From assembly GCA_905250025.1 (NCBI GenBank), contig CAJNOJ010000032.1:47501-111500 (forward strand): a stretch of 64,000 nucleotides of DNA, given 5' to 3'. The DNA is from Adineta ricciae (taxonomy: Eukaryota > Rotifera > Eurotatoria > Adinetida > Adinetidae). Positions 12,646 through 24,951 of the stretch are shown one piece after another. The stretch's first letter is position 1; each line of letters opens with the position of its first letter. The notes under the pieces were generated by a model that was not told the DNA's origin, searched no databases, and worked only from the letters and a program-made list of their open reading frames with translations. A program made the translations under genes and the position numbers.

Positions 12646-15629
12646 ATGTCACCGGTACCAAACGTGACAAATGAAACAATGATATTGAGTGAAGCTTCAA
12701 CAACAACTGTATTCAATGGTATTTCGTCACTCGATGAAGTCGATATTGGGTGAGTTTGATTCTACTCGCTTCCACGAGTCACTTTCTTCTTTCATTTGGA
12801 TTCAGATCGTTAACCATCGACGATAATAACGCATCTGACGACGAAGAACCTTCCTTGGTAGCTGAACAGTCCGTGTCTCCGCTTATAAGTTCTTCAATAC
12901 CTGTGACTACAAGCGATGATCGTCGAATTCCACCGGCACAAGTTGAAGTTCGCTCTCCAGTTCCTCGATCGACTGATAATTCACATAGCGATGATAACAG
13001 CGGTTTAATTCGAACATTTTTCGGATGTTTTAAACCGATATTTTACGCAATGAATAAATTCGGTGAGAATATCAAATCGACCAAAAATATGACAATCAAT
13101 TCGTTAGTCAAAACATCAGATGATTGGGAAATTCCCATCGATTCGATTATGAACGATTTACACTTTATTGGCACTGGAATGGAAGGATCGGTCTTCCATG
13201 GCAAACTTAATGGTCAAGACGTAGCATGTAAACGAGTAAAGAATAAAGAAGAAACTAATATCAAACATTTGAAAAAACTCGATCATAACAATGTGGTGAA
13301 ATTTCGAGGTTTGCTTCGTTTATTTTTGTATTCCATTCAGTTTCAATCGTCGTTTGTCTTCAGGCATTTCAGTTGCACCACCTCTATTTTATATCGTGAT
13401 GGAATATTGTGCTTATGGTTCATTGTATGATGTATTGAAACGACGTCGCGACATTCGGTCATATACAAAGCCTACTCAAGTTCTCGATTGGTCAAGACAA
13501 ATTTCTAATGGTGTCGATTATTTGCATTCAAATAAAATAGTTCATCGAGATTTAAAATCGCCGAACATACTCTTCTCCGACCAACATACGTTGAAAATAT
13601 CCGATTTTGGTATTAGCAAAGAACTGGGCAATCGGCGAAGTCAGATCATGTCATTCAGTGGAACTAGTGCATGGATGGCGCCAGAAGTTATCCGAAAGGA
13701 ACTTTGCTCGGAAAAAATCGATGTCTGGTAAGAAAGTTCATTCTTAGACATTCATTCCAATTCTAGGTCGCTCATTAAAATCATCAGCAGAAATTTTTTA
13801 CTATCAGATAGAATAGTAAAATCGAGGCAACGTTCGATGTATATAGTAATACAATTATTTCGTATTAGATTAGGAAATTTGATCTTTAATCGATCGCAGA
13901 TACAAATAGAATCAATTAGTTCATATTGGTTTTAGGTCTTTTGGCATTGTTCTCTGGGAAATTTTAACATGTAATGTACCATATGATAATATCGATCCAA
14001 GTGCAATTGTATGGGGTAAGTTTATCAAATATAATCTCTTATAAATTACTTGGCTATTTCGTTTAGGTGTAGGTAAAGGTAGCTTGACACTACCCATTCC
14101 CGCTTCTGTGCCCGAGGGCTTTAAATTACTTATGAACATGTGTTGGGATCAACAACCATCGGGACGTCCATCATTTCCTGAAATCACCAAACATCTCGAC
14201 GCCCGTAAATCAGAGATAATCTTGTTCGAACAGGAACAAGAATACGCGGAATTAACACGTATATGGTCAATCGAAATCAATGAGCAATTATCGAAATTTC
14301 CTACAATTGACATATCATCTACACTTCGTATGAATCATGATGAATTGTTGAAAAAACGTCAAGAAGAATTACAACATATTGCTGACATCCGTACGCATTA
14401 TCAAAAACGTGTCCAACAAGTTGATACATTGTACGACGAATTAAAATCGTTCATGATGCAATTGGAACAACGAGAACGTGTAATTAAAGAGAAAGAACGT
14501 CTTCTAAAAATTAATAGCAAAAAAACTACAGTAAATTCGATATCCGAAGCGAGAAAGAAATCGTTAGAACTTATTAAAATTGCTACGTCAAATTTAAATG
14601 ATCCAATGCATTTATTGCTAAACAAAAAACGAAATACGAAAAAATTGACTTCTGAACGTAAGTTGAACCACTTTTGATGTCCTATCTCACTTTGCTTCTT
14701 GAATAGTTTCCCATAGTCAATCAACTGCAATGTCACGTCAACCGAGTTTAACAACAACGAATCGAAATTCTAGCCATTCGAAAAGTCCTTCACGACGTCG
14801 AAAACTTTCCAACAGTCGTCGAACTAATACGAAAATCGATAATCCAGACCCAAGACGACCATCCGTAACAATCACCAATGGTGCGAATACAGTTGTATAT
14901 ATTGCAGATCAAACAGCAGAAACGATACCGGTGACTACTTCTTTACCAACAATATCAGCCGAAATCGAATCGAAATCAAAAGGGCATACTCGCGAATTAA
15001 ATCCGAGAAATCTCACACTTGATTTACAGGATTCGAAAACAGCATCACTATCTTCATTAAATCGTCAGCGATATATGCCTGATTTTTCCACTCCACCCCG
15101 AAAATCATCAAGCAGTGGTCCGGAAGATTTCGATGAATATCATCATCGGACATTATCTCGGCAACGTCCACGGCGTCGCATGAATTCAGCAAATAAAACG
15201 CGTTCTTCTTCAGTTAAATCGACTGATCATCTTCCATCGGAAGCAAATGAAACATCACAGCCTGTCACACACGCCACATTACAATTATCACCAACTACTC
15301 AACGTAAATTAACAAAGCATCTTACGTACACATCTTCTGAAGAAGGCGAAGTTGAAGAAATACACAGCGACAATTTTATTCTCGATGATGAAAAACATCG
15401 CGCTAAACATCAACAAGCCAATGGACATTTTTCATCCGAAGGTGAAAATTATGGAGATAAACCAAATGAATCGTTTTCGAGAGATGAGGGTAAGCCTGCT
15501 TAGATTGTTGAATGTTTCATTATGTGGGATTTTTTAGGTTTGTTTTCAGATGAAGGTGGCCATGTTTCTGATAATCGTCCTGAATCACGTGAATCAATGT
15601 TGAACAGTGAATACATAGAAGAAGAATGA
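12646..15629 (+). CDS. MAP3K12/13: Mixed-lineage-type MAP3K, DLK/LZK (MAP3K12/13) family
   Basis: Dual leucine-zipper-bearing MAP3K upstream of JNK/p38, known for axon injury and stress signalling. Seven exons (12646-12749, 12806-13308, 13364-13727, 13936-14015, 14067-14657, 14707-15489, 15550-15629) give 834 aa. The kinase domain (about 145-400) starts with DDWEIPIDSIMNDLHFIGTG. It has the glycine loop GTGMEGSVFHG, the VACKRV lysine, HRDLKSPN, DFG (SDFGISKEL) and APE (WMAPEVIR), then SAIVWGVGKGSLTLPIPAS, a DLK/LZK hallmark. After it come DLK-like helices (RRQEEL-type KKRQEELQHIADIRTHYQ, then LYDELKSFMMQLEQRERVIKEKE), the leucine-zipper region. The last 280 residues are Ser/Arg-rich and acidic at the end. 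Upstream in-frame codons exist before 12646, so the start is the least certain part. The 3' UTR shows no clear AATAAA before La. Confidence 0.92.
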
Positions 15630-15948
15630 TGAAGGGCTTTTCATCAGAATTCTTTGCAATCAAAATTTTATCTGTCCACCGTTGACGAAACGTCGTTTCA
15701 TTCAATTCATTTGCTTACAAATCTGTTATGTTCAACAATCCATTCTTATTTTTCAATTGTAGTTTTGTTTGAATGTGTCCATGATCAGTGCTAAATCGTA
15801 TTAATTCGCTTGTATGTTTCATGTAACATAATATCAATTCTAAGTAACATTCGTCGCCTACTTTTGTTTTTGTTCCGTTCTTGAATAACAGTAAATATGT
15901 TATGATCCATTGATTATTTTCATTTATCCTCTAGATTCGAAATTCACT
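15630..15948. other. Spacer between DLK and La
   Basis: 319 bp, same-strand neighbours. No AATAAA was found. An acceptor-like TTTATCCTCTAG ends at 15934, 14 bases before the La ATG, so the La mRNA may begin by cis- or trans-splicing there. Confidence 0.4.
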
Positions 15949-17538
15949 ATGACAGAAAGTATTTCCTCTGTCCAAGAAACAGTTGTTAATGGTGATATCG
16001 TCACCACAGTCACGGAAATAAAAACAGTATGATGGATTTGAATTTTTGCCCGATAAATATTTCTTTTGTTTACAGTTGAACCCAGATCATACAGTCACGA
16101 CGACAACAACTATCGATAAAACGGACCAGTAAGCGCTTTTCGACACATCAGTAAACGAAAGCATTGCTTTATTCTACTTCAGTGCCGATGAAGATAATCA
16201 TGTCACAACAATCAATCAAACAACATCAACGCCATCGCCGGATTTAGACAAACAGATAATTAGACAAATTGAGTATTACTTCAGTGACGTCAATATGCTT
16301 CGTGATAAGTTTCTCAAAAATGAAGTGATTAAAGATGATGGTTGGATTCCCTTGTCCGTATTGACAACATTTAAACGTCTTCAATCATTAACGACAGATT
16401 TTAAAACAATAATGGATGCCTTAAAGAAATCTGTATCAGGTATTCTACAATTACATGAAACTGAAGACAAAATTCGTCGCCATCCAGATCGTCCACTACC
16501 GAATAGTCATGCTGAATTAGAATTAGCATTAAAAAATCGTACTGTTTACGTTGAAGGCATTCCTAAGACAGCTGATGTGACATTAGACAAATTACTTCAC
16601 TTTTTCGATAAGTATGGTTCGACCGATAATATTCAAATGAAAAAACAACCCAAAACAAAAGATTTTGCTGGCTCGGTATTTGTCGTTTTTCCCAGTGAAG
16701 GAAAAGCGCATGAATTTGTGGAGAATTCCAAGAAAACGCCAGTCAAATATGATGATGGATCGATTCTAGAATGCTCCTTGCAGGATCAGATAACAAATCG
16801 AGGAAAAGAAAAACAAGCAAAGAAAGAAAAGAAACAAGAGGAGTTAGACAAAAAAACAAACGAACATTTAGAAAAATTAAACAATGAAAACTTTCTTGGT
16901 GCTGTCATTCATCTTGCCGGTAAAACATCGAAAGTAATTTCATTGTAAGAGTTGCTTGCTTATCGCTATTCTAGGCATGGCTGCTAATGCATCACGTGAA
17001 TTGATCAAAGAGAAATTTCTTCCGTTTGCAAAGATGCCATGGATTGATTTTAATCGAGGCGATCCCCAGGTAGTATCGACGCTGCTGTTCGAAACGTGGA
17101 AATTAATTATGATCTTCTTTCAAGGCTTGGGTACGATTGAACGAAGCAAATACAGCGAAAGATGTTCTAGAAAAAGTGCTAGCAGCTGGAAATGGAAAAT
17201 TAGTTATCGGAGATAAGCAAGTGACCAGTCGAGTTGTTGAAGGTGAAGAAGAAGCACGATTTTGGAAAGAAGCAAATGAAAAACGAGCTGCTCAACGAAC
17301 TCAAAAAAACGAACGATATTCTGGAGGGAAGCGAGGTGGATTCAGTAAAAAGAAACGGCGTGGTGGACAGAAACGAAAAAACAATCAAAGTATATTATTT
17401 TATCAATCACACGTACGGAAATACTAGGAAACCTCCGATTGTATTTTTCTAGATCAAAGCAATGAGTCAGATGATGATGATGGCCCATCCAGTGAATCAA
17501 ATTCAGCAAAGAAAATGAAAGGTTTAACTACAGATTAG
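15949..17538 (+). CDS. SSB: La ribonucleoprotein (SSB, lupus La)
   Basis: Binds and protects the 3' UUU-OH of RNA polymerase III transcripts in the nucleus. Six exons (15949-16026, 16076-16128, 16183-16919, 16975-17069, 17125-17389, 17453-17538) give 437 aa (human 408). A Thr/Val-rich N-terminal stretch of about 60 residues precedes the La motif (about 70-150: IIRQIEYYFSDVNMLRDKFL, DGWIPLSVLTTFKRLQSLTT). RRM1 follows (about 165-245; RTVYVEGIPKTADVTLD, GSVFVVFPSEGKAHEFV), then a Lys/Glu-rich linker and a second RRM-like domain (ELIKEKFLPFAKMPWIDFNRGDPQ). The tail is Gly/Lys/Arg-rich, then acidic (SNESDDDDGP), as in other La proteins. The poly(A) signal is at 17632-17637. Confidence 0.94.
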
Positions 17539-17967
17539 ATCGTTTGTTTTTTTTTTGTGTAATGAGATTAGGTCATCTTCCTAATTATGATTTTTCTATC
17601 ATGTTTAAGAAAAATCAATTGTTTCTCCATAAATAAATCATGTTATTGTGTGCATGATGGAACAGAATCATTTTGAGGATGAGAGTGTGACCACTTTTGT
17701 TAGTTTTATGTCTCTATCTCTTAGAGAAAATCGCTAGTCTTCTCTGAGATCGACTCTTTAACAGACAAACCAAAAATCTTTTTCAATAATGAATATATTT
17801 CAATGAACTATTCATCGTTGAATGAGCACACTGTTAGATCGATTTGTTCGGTTTCTGAAATATATTGGAAATCTAAAATTGCTTTACTCGTGTAATTTAT
17901 TTAGTCGATCGAAACTTCAGTATGTAATATTTCGCATATAGCGAAGGAAGTAAAAAAAACTATAATA
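17539..17967. other. La 3' UTR and spacer
   Basis: Contains the La poly(A) signal at 17632-17637. No other feature was seen before the direct repeat. Confidence 0.5.
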
Positions 17968-18200
17968 ACAAGTAACGCTCATCCTTTGGATTCGCTGACC
18001 CTTTTCTGAAAGACTTTTCCGAATGCTGAACACATTCAGAGACTTCGAAAGAGAAAAAACACACTGCGATTGCTACTAGTGCTCAACTGAATCATGGCAC
18101 TATGTCACACACTAGAATGAATAGGATGCAAAAGTCTTTTTAGGAATCACACAGATTAGCCATTTGTCAGTGAATAGTTGTCCAGCACTAACTATGTTGA
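17968..18200. repeat. 233-bp direct repeat, copy 1
   Basis: Starts ACAAGTAACGCTCATCC and ends CTAACTATGTTGA. It matches 18888-19120 base for base with about eight substitutions and no indels. It stops exactly at the ambiguous base N at 18201. No coding content was seen; the family is unknown. Confidence 0.9.
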
Positions 18201-18201
18201 N

Positions 18202-18491
18202 CGTCGGTTTTCGGAGCGAAGAGCTTCGTTTAAAATGCGATAGAAGCTGTTGTCTCCGCCTTCCATAGTATAGAGATATATAGCAGCAGATTCGTCTTTG
18301 GTAAGTTGATGTGGTGATGGGTAACAGCAATGTCTTTTGGCTTCTTTGATAGAGCGGTCCAATCCATCAATATTAGCCTTGACTGGTTCCAAAGCTTGTT
18401 CAATTGGAAGTAGAGAATGCTGCCAATATGCACCGATGGGTGGTAGCTTTTTGCTGCCGATTTCGCCTTCCAAAAATCGATTCATTCGCAC
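18202..18491 (-). pseudogene. Arginine ADP-ribosyltransferase-like fragment
   Basis: Reverse-strand frame of about 97 codons, cut at its 3' end by the N at 18201. It contains LPPIGAYWQHSLLPIEQALE, then LTKDESAAIYLYTME and SFYRILNEALRSENR. These blocks are typical of the N-terminal half of the arginine-specific mono-ADP-ribosyltransferase domain, a family greatly expanded in bdelloid rotifers. The rest of the domain, including the catalytic E-x-E region, is absent here because the 233-bp repeat begins at once. It is either a truncated pseudogene or an assembly join inside a real gene. Confidence 0.65.
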
Positions 18492-18887
18492 CGGTATATT
18501 TCGTCGGATAAAATGTGTCTTATAACAGATAGTTAATGGTTAAAAACAAGACCAGTTTGTTTGTCTACTGTTTGAATTTTTTATCGCAAAATACCTCTTA
18601 GCGAATGAAAGCTGCTCGTGCGCATGCACATCTTGTCTTTTCTTTTTTTTTACTACCGTTATCGTTTCCACAGTAGCTCGGAAGAAGATAAGGGTCGTGA
18701 TACTGACGCAAGGACAGTAAAATTATCAATTCTTTTTAAAAGAAACAAGCATTACTTCACTGTATATGACCAAAAACGTTTGGACGTACATGCAAAACAT
18801 GAAGTAATCGCCTTTTTTAAAATCTGATTGCACTTATCAAATGTTTTTATAAAAGATTAGAGCTCAGGACAAGTTATTCCTATTTAT
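18492..18887. other. Unannotated stretch between the ART fragment and repeat copy 2
   Basis: About 400 bp, AT-rich. One 69-codon forward frame (18618-18827) has no recognisable motif. Nothing else was seen. Confidence 0.4.
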
Positions 18888-19120
18888 ACAAGTAACGCTC
18901 ATCCTTTGGATTTCCTGACCCTTTTCTGAAAGACTTTTCCGAATGCTGAACATATTAAGAGACTTCGAAAGAGAAAAAACACACTGCGATTGCTACTAGT
19001 GCTGAACTGAATCATGGCACTATGTCACACACTCGAATGAATAGGATGCAAAAGTCTTTTTAGGAATCAGACAGATTAGCCATTTGTCAGTGAATAGTTC
19101 TCCAGCACTAACTATGTTGA
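18888..19120. repeat. 233-bp direct repeat, copy 2
   Basis: Second copy of the repeat at 17968-18200, same orientation and identical length, about 96-97% identical by eye. Here the sequence continues without a gap into CTGAAAAATTCATCGCTCC. Confidence 0.9.
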
Positions 19121-19470
19121 CTGAAAAATTCATCGCTCCACGGCTAACCAGACAGCCACTCACGGCCAACCATTGACCGTTGTCATCTGTTTTTCTATTT
19201 TCACATCACGCGCATGGAAATTTTCATAAATGCTTTACTAAATCACTCATAGACGGACGATATACAGTAGACTGCTTGAAAAGTTTGAACATTCGCCTTT
19301 GTCTTCCAGCGATAAACCGATTCTTTTCTCTCCTGTCAACGAAATGATACCTTGTCGAATATTTTCATTGAGGAATGTCCATTCGTCAAATCCTTTTCAA
19401 AATTATCAGAAGCTTGGCAAGGTTATTCTAAGCGTACACTTTAGGATTAATCTAGCATTTAAATGCCTAG

Positions 19471-19517
19471 TCGTTCGTCGACCTCCCTTCGGTCAACCAC
19501 TCACGGCTAGCCGTTGC
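19471..19517. repeat. Dispersed element with palindromic core ACGGCTAGCCGT
   Basis: The core at 19503-19514 is a perfect 12-bp palindrome. The flanks (AGTCGTTCGTCGACCTCC..., ACCACTCACGG) recur at 42444-42480 and 42972-43003. A degenerate relative lies at about 19139-19180 (CACGGCTAACC, ACTCACGGCCAACC). Confidence 0.65.
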
Positions 19518-20249
19518 CATGCTGTCTCTGTTATTCCTTTCGCCTTTGATTTGCTTCGAAACGAACATCTTTCATAGTGCTGCACGTGTTCAGAATACTG
19601 TTTCTACAGTCCACGCGCTTGTAGTTACTAAGATGGAATCCCACCGATGGGTATATCACTTTGCGAACTACTTCTACTAAATTCCCATAAAAAGACATGA
19701 TGTATGTAGCCTACAAAGCAAACATGATACTAAGCTCATATCACTTTTTCGAATTTCTTGAATTAGAAACATCATCATGTACAATACATTAGATCTTTTC
19801 GTGTAAGTTCTTGAGCTACTATCTTTGTACGCATGACGCCCGTGAATAACGTTCAGCTCACCATCTTCTACAAAAGATTTCAGAACAGATAAAGAAAAAA
19901 ATTTCCTTTGTAAAGAGGAAAGAACAAGCCCGGGCTCAGCGAATAAGACGAAATTCACCCTCAAATTCGAATTTCCTGACGTCAGAAAGCCTTCGGTCTA
20001 CTCTGAAAATGGATGTTAATAAGTCGTGGCTAGTTAATGGAAAACTAATAATTAATTAAGCAACACTAACGTCGGATTCGTGATCCCCGACGCCGATTAC
20101 GTAAGGTCAATCATTTGCGTATGATCATCATGAAGTTTTCTATAAGTTGTTGAATGCTGCAATCTGATTGGCTTGGATAGACAGACAATCTTTAAGCATT
20201 TTGAGCCCAGTATTTAACCGCTTTATAATCCTTTCTTTCAGAAAAGAGA

Positions 20250-20466
20250 ATTAGACGGTGCAGTATTCGTTACCCTCATTACACAGAAAGTCATATCATC
20301 AACTTTGAAACCTATTTATTTCGTAAGACAAAATGCAAAGATCAAATGTAGTTTTGACATAGAAGTACCGTTAGGTAATCCAGAAGTCATTATTAGAGAA
20401 GAGTTTAAACTGCTCTCAGGAAGAAAATTTCAATTCATCGACTCAATAGTTCATGTTATAATTTAG
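20250..20466 (+). pseudogene. Possible ADP-ribosyltransferase C-terminal relic
   Basis: Open frame without an ATG, preceded by an acceptor-like CTTTCTTTCAG (ending about 20241) and closed by TAG at 20464-20466. The end reads EEFKLLSGRKFQFIDSIVH, which resembles the ..E-E-V-L-L-L-P..F-x-V.. strand pair at the end of bdelloid ART domains. The identification is weak: the segment is short and the catalytic motif is degraded. Confidence 0.3.
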
Positions 20467-23219
20467 TCATCGGAAGACGCCGGTTCTGGGCCGGATTGTT
20501 TGATCTGGGGTAATACATGTCGCTCACTTCAGTGAGCCATGTTGAAGTGATTCCGTCATACCATTTATCTACCAATAAAATGTTAGTATCTACTGAAATT
20601 TACGGCTGTTCTCATTCTTCTATTGAGTCTTTAAAAAAGTCGTAGTAATTCAACAACAATACCCACAGCACAAAAGAAATCATGAATAATTAATGGAACA
20701 GTTGAGAATTCCTTTCTACTATGGTAAACGACGATGAAATGGTCATCTAGAATCGGAGTGCATCTACGTTTTACAGTGTCGTTTTTTCGGGCTCTTCGAG
20801 ACAGATAATAAACGGGTCTCATATAGTTAACATAGGTATGTAATCAAAAATAGTACAATAATTCACACTACTTTTTTAAATATTTGCTCATTTTAGTGAT
20901 AGCAACTGCCAATTGAGAACGAATAATGTATCTATGAACATGGTTCAGCAGGCGGTAGCAACAGTAGATCGATTTTTCGATAAAAGACGGTTCAGCGCCC
21001 TCTCTCTTTTGTGGCAGTAGAAAAATGAAAATAGTCAACACCCGAAATGCAAAGAGAATTTGGATATTGATTTAAATTATAGGAAAGACACGTCGTCCGA
21101 TCTCTCATGGTTAAAACATTAGATAACTTCTAACCAACACTATTTAGACTGTACAAAGACACACCATTGATCATATACTCTTACAGCTTACCGTCCATTC
21201 TTTTGCTTACAATTTAGCGTTAATTTTGTCAAGAACGATGTCGAAAAAACTTTCATAAAATATTTCTTAACCAGCAGAAACAGCAAAAATAGAGACAAAA
21301 TTCTTGAACGTCTGTTTGATGATATCACTAGCAGCAAGAGCAGGGATGATGAACTGTGCACAATTTATTAAAATTCGTACGACTTAAATGAGATGAAAAC
21401 GAATAAAATAACTAATATTTATGAAAGATATCTCATGTATAGTATGTATAAATCACATGTTTCTTCATAATTGCATTAAACTTTACTTTAGTGTAAACCG
21501 TAGGTCAAGACCGCTTCAAGTTCGTTCACTCCAAAGTGTTTTTGTTGTGCTGTATTATATCATTCATTAACAATATAGATTTTTATTTTTATTACATCAT
21601 ACATCAGACGCAAATTTAGTCTTTTTTTACTGACTTTGTATACGTACACCTTACAACTCTCACTTAAGAGGTTCTAAGGATAAAATGTGATAAGCTCGTT
21701 TATTTTAATCATAGTTTCACAACATCTGCTTTGTCTATTCTCAAAATCAATCCAGAATCGACTTGAAAGCAATAGGAAAGAAAGACATGAAAAACTTTCA
21801 ACTATCTACAAAACTAAACGCATAGTCGAGGACAACGGAAACATTCATCAAGATCTGATTCATGTTGTTGCATATTGTTTATGTGTTTACGAAGGCGCTT
21901 TTGTATCTTAGTTCCAGAGTCCATAATTCGAATTGTTCATGGAGTTCTTGTGCGAGGCTTTGAAATAGCAGATAAATTAGATGAAATTGTTTGCTATAGG
22001 CCTATGTTGAACGCTCACATGCTGTTCAGAAGAGACAATTAATCGAATATAGCAATGGGTGACGTGAGAATTTAAAATAAAATGGTATCTAGGCATCTCT
22101 TGCAGTCAGCATCGTGCACGTTGTCTTAAATAAAGTATCCAGCAAATATAATAGTAAAAAAGATACAGTACATGTTCAATGCCATATTTCACATTTTTGT
22201 ATAAGCAGACTTCGCACAAAACAATCGAGTTTTGCTAATAGTATTACTTAATTTCGGGAGGTGTCTTTGTAAATACATGAAATCATAATTTGCATTGCAC
22301 ATATTCTGCCCAATAATTATTCAAATTGTGACGGGAAATTAACAATATCTATTACTACTCCTGAAATAAATAAGTAAAAAACAATTTATCACAACCAATG
22401 GGGATATCCTGAGTGGAACAATCCGACACGAAAAATTTCTGCTTTTCAATATTTGGAAGATTTTCTACGAGGAAGGTCTAGTTACTGGATGACTTCCTGT
22501 TCCAAAGACTGAGTGACAGTATGAAAAAGTCGGAAACACAGATTCTTCCGTCATATGTGGACAACATCTGGCTAAATCGTGAGATCATACTAATTTTGTT
22601 TTTAAAGATGGTAGGAAAAAATGCATTGTGTTTTCGTGATCATAAGTAGTTTTATGACGTCGTCCAGTAGTTATTCTCGAATGAGGCTAGTACGTTGTAA
22701 GACCAGTGATCACAAATAGACCACTCGTCAAGTGTTTGTTGTATCTCTTCACCATTGATATATATCCGATAAGAACACATCGTTCTCGCAAAATCTGTGA
22801 ATAGGTCGTCTTTTAGCTCCTCTTTGTATGACTATTCTTAAATCAAGAAAAAAAAATTCAATTGCTTTCATGGCGAAACATATAAAAATTTCTATATTAT
22901 GAACTAGGAAAAAATCTGTTATGTTTGATCTTTACCTAATGGGATAAAACTGATTCTTAAGCAAAAGCAGAAAGATAAACAATAATAAACTTCATTACAA
23001 TATTGATGTATAAAGCAATTGTTGGAACTCAAAATGCCGCCATACTATTTTTATGACATTATATTATTCTCATACTCCAAAGTTTCTTTATTGATTGAGC
23101 GAAAAATAAAATTAAACAAATACAAAGCCAAAGACTCAAGAAGACAAAAAAAGGTCTAAAATTAGCTAAAAGCCATTGAAAAATAAAAGTACGTCCGAGA
23201 TAACCAATTCTCTGATGAT

Positions 23220-23690
23220 TTATTCGTCATCACCAGCAGCAGCTCGATTTGCTGCAGCAACACCAGGTGGTGTTGGATAATTTGGTTTGTTTCTAATAAA
23301 GAGAAGAAGTCACTGAATGTACTATAGTTAGAATAATATCTACATACGGAAGTGATTCAGTGTTTCCGAATCGATCACCAGTATCCATGGCAAGTGCACC
23401 AGCGCCAACACCAAATCCAACACCACGAATACCAAATTTACGAGCATAGCATTGTTTGCAAAACACATTACCTTCGTGTTCAGCCATAGTCATTGCCTCT
23501 AACATTTTCTTGCAAAGACCTTAAGTATATCAAATATGAATGCTAGCACGAATAGACACGAATTTATGAACATACCACACCGGTAACACGTTTTATGCCA
23601 CATTTTGCCAGCAGCTGGGATGGATTCTGCATGGAAAACAGCTTGATTGCAACGTGGACAACGGTTAATTTCTTGATTTCCGAATGGCAT
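23220..23690 (-). CDS. Single-LIM muscle LIM protein / CSRP-like
   Basis: Small LIM protein of the CRP/MLP family, a cytoskeletal and nuclear adaptor in muscle. Three exons (23690-23576, 23519-23348, 23292-23220) give 119 aa. One LIM domain (about 11-64) has the zinc ligands CPRC..HKTCYRCGLC..CKQCYARKFG, followed directly by the Gly-rich CRP hallmark (GIRGVGFGVGAGALAMDTGD) and a short Ala/Pro tail ending in AAAGDDE. One LIM plus one Gly-rich region is the layout of Drosophila Mlp60A rather than the two-LIM vertebrate CSRPs. The ATG lies one base after an acceptor-like TTTGTAG (23692-23693), so the mRNA has a non-coding first exon or is trans-spliced there. Confidence 0.87.
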
Positions 23691-24951
23691 GCTACAAATA
23701 GCAACATAAGCAAAGGTTGTCTATGTTCAACCATCAACAATATATTCTACTCACATTATATTTGGACTTTTGTTCCAATAACTACGAAGCGATCTAGAAA
23801 ATACGAAGCATTCAATATGCAGTTGTCTCTGATGCAATAAAGTAACATTATTAATCGAACTGCTGATGTATGCAAGTATGTTCTAGTACAAGAAAGAACA
23901 AGAAACACTCGCTATATATACGCATACATATGAATTAGCTTAAATTAGACAGAAAATAACCAAGTGGACACGTCAAGATCAACGAGAAGAGAAAGCTACT
24001 TGTGTGGTATTACTCATTACTTCTCGTTTTTTTAGTTTGCATACTATATTAGACATCTATTTTTCTTCTATCTGAATAATGTCGAGTGTCTAAAAGTAAC
24101 ATCCAAAGATAAGCCAAAAGAAAACTCAATCAACTTCGTTCTAGAAGGCGTAGGATTTCTATTTAAGTTATAGAAGAAAAAGCTTGTCAATCAACAATAT
24201 ATCACTGATAATATTTGGTTTGTCTCTTGTACCACTCAATTTTATATATATGTACATTTATTCATCGTCTCAGTAATAATCCAATAACGGTTCTAAATAG
24301 AATCAGCGCGTTGGTGTTATTATAACCAAATTACTCAGTGGTATACATTTTGTTTGATGATACTCTTTAACATTCGTCCACAAAACAATGCATAAGAGAG
24401 ACATAGATGAGTTTTGATGTGGTGTGCATTTGACGATCCATGTTTATCAGAATCGGGAGTACGAAAAGATAGGAAAATATTACAATCATATGTATAAATT
24501 ACGAAACTTTGTTAATTTTGATAACTCAATCATTGGTAGCATGACAGCATCGTAGGGTAGTGGGTGAGATTATTGATAGAATAATTATCTTAGTACACTT
24601 TATGATCCTTCGCATTGCTTGATTGTGAAATTGAGAGTAGAATCTCTATTTTACCATTAAAGAATGCATTCGTTTCGCAATTTTCTACTATTTTAATGTA
24701 CTTATTATAGCAAAAGAATTAACATGAATTTGCTTCATAGATTTCCACAATATGCCTTTTAGCCCAAGAAAATATACTTGGTATTGTATGCGACTGTAAA
24801 ATATCTTTCGCTATGTTTATCGATGATATCCAAACAGAAAAACTTTTATGTAAATCAGATAACTATCGAATAGAAACGAATCACTTGTAAAAAGAATCAA
24901 GGTATGTGTAACAATCGGAAAAAAATCATTGGTATGATCAACATCTTTGAT
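23691..24951. other. Spacer upstream of the LIM gene
   Basis: About 1.26 kb, AT-rich. It must contain the LIM gene promoter and any non-coding exon, and the TXNDC17 3' UTR at the right end. No coding region was recognised. Confidence 0.4.

Larger units (their letters stand above)
19121..23219. other. Gene-poor region, 4.1 kb
   Basis: No intact gene could be supported. It contains a dispersed palindromic element (about 19471-19517), a possible ADP-ribosyltransferase C-terminal relic (20250-20466), and a short perfect hairpin GCTCAC/GTGAGC at about 20523-20538. The remaining open frames (for example 21687-21911 on the plus strand) are short, AT-driven and unrecognised. Confidence 0.5.

Noticed and set aside
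17968..19120. The 233-bp repeats as LTRs of a short retrotransposon
   Set aside because: The 687-bp interior holds only the ART fragment and no gag/pol-like sequence; no primer-binding site or target-site duplication was recognised.
21687..21911. 74-codon plus-strand ORF in the gene-poor region
   Set aside because: No recognisable motif, no splice partners, and length within chance for AT-rich DNA.
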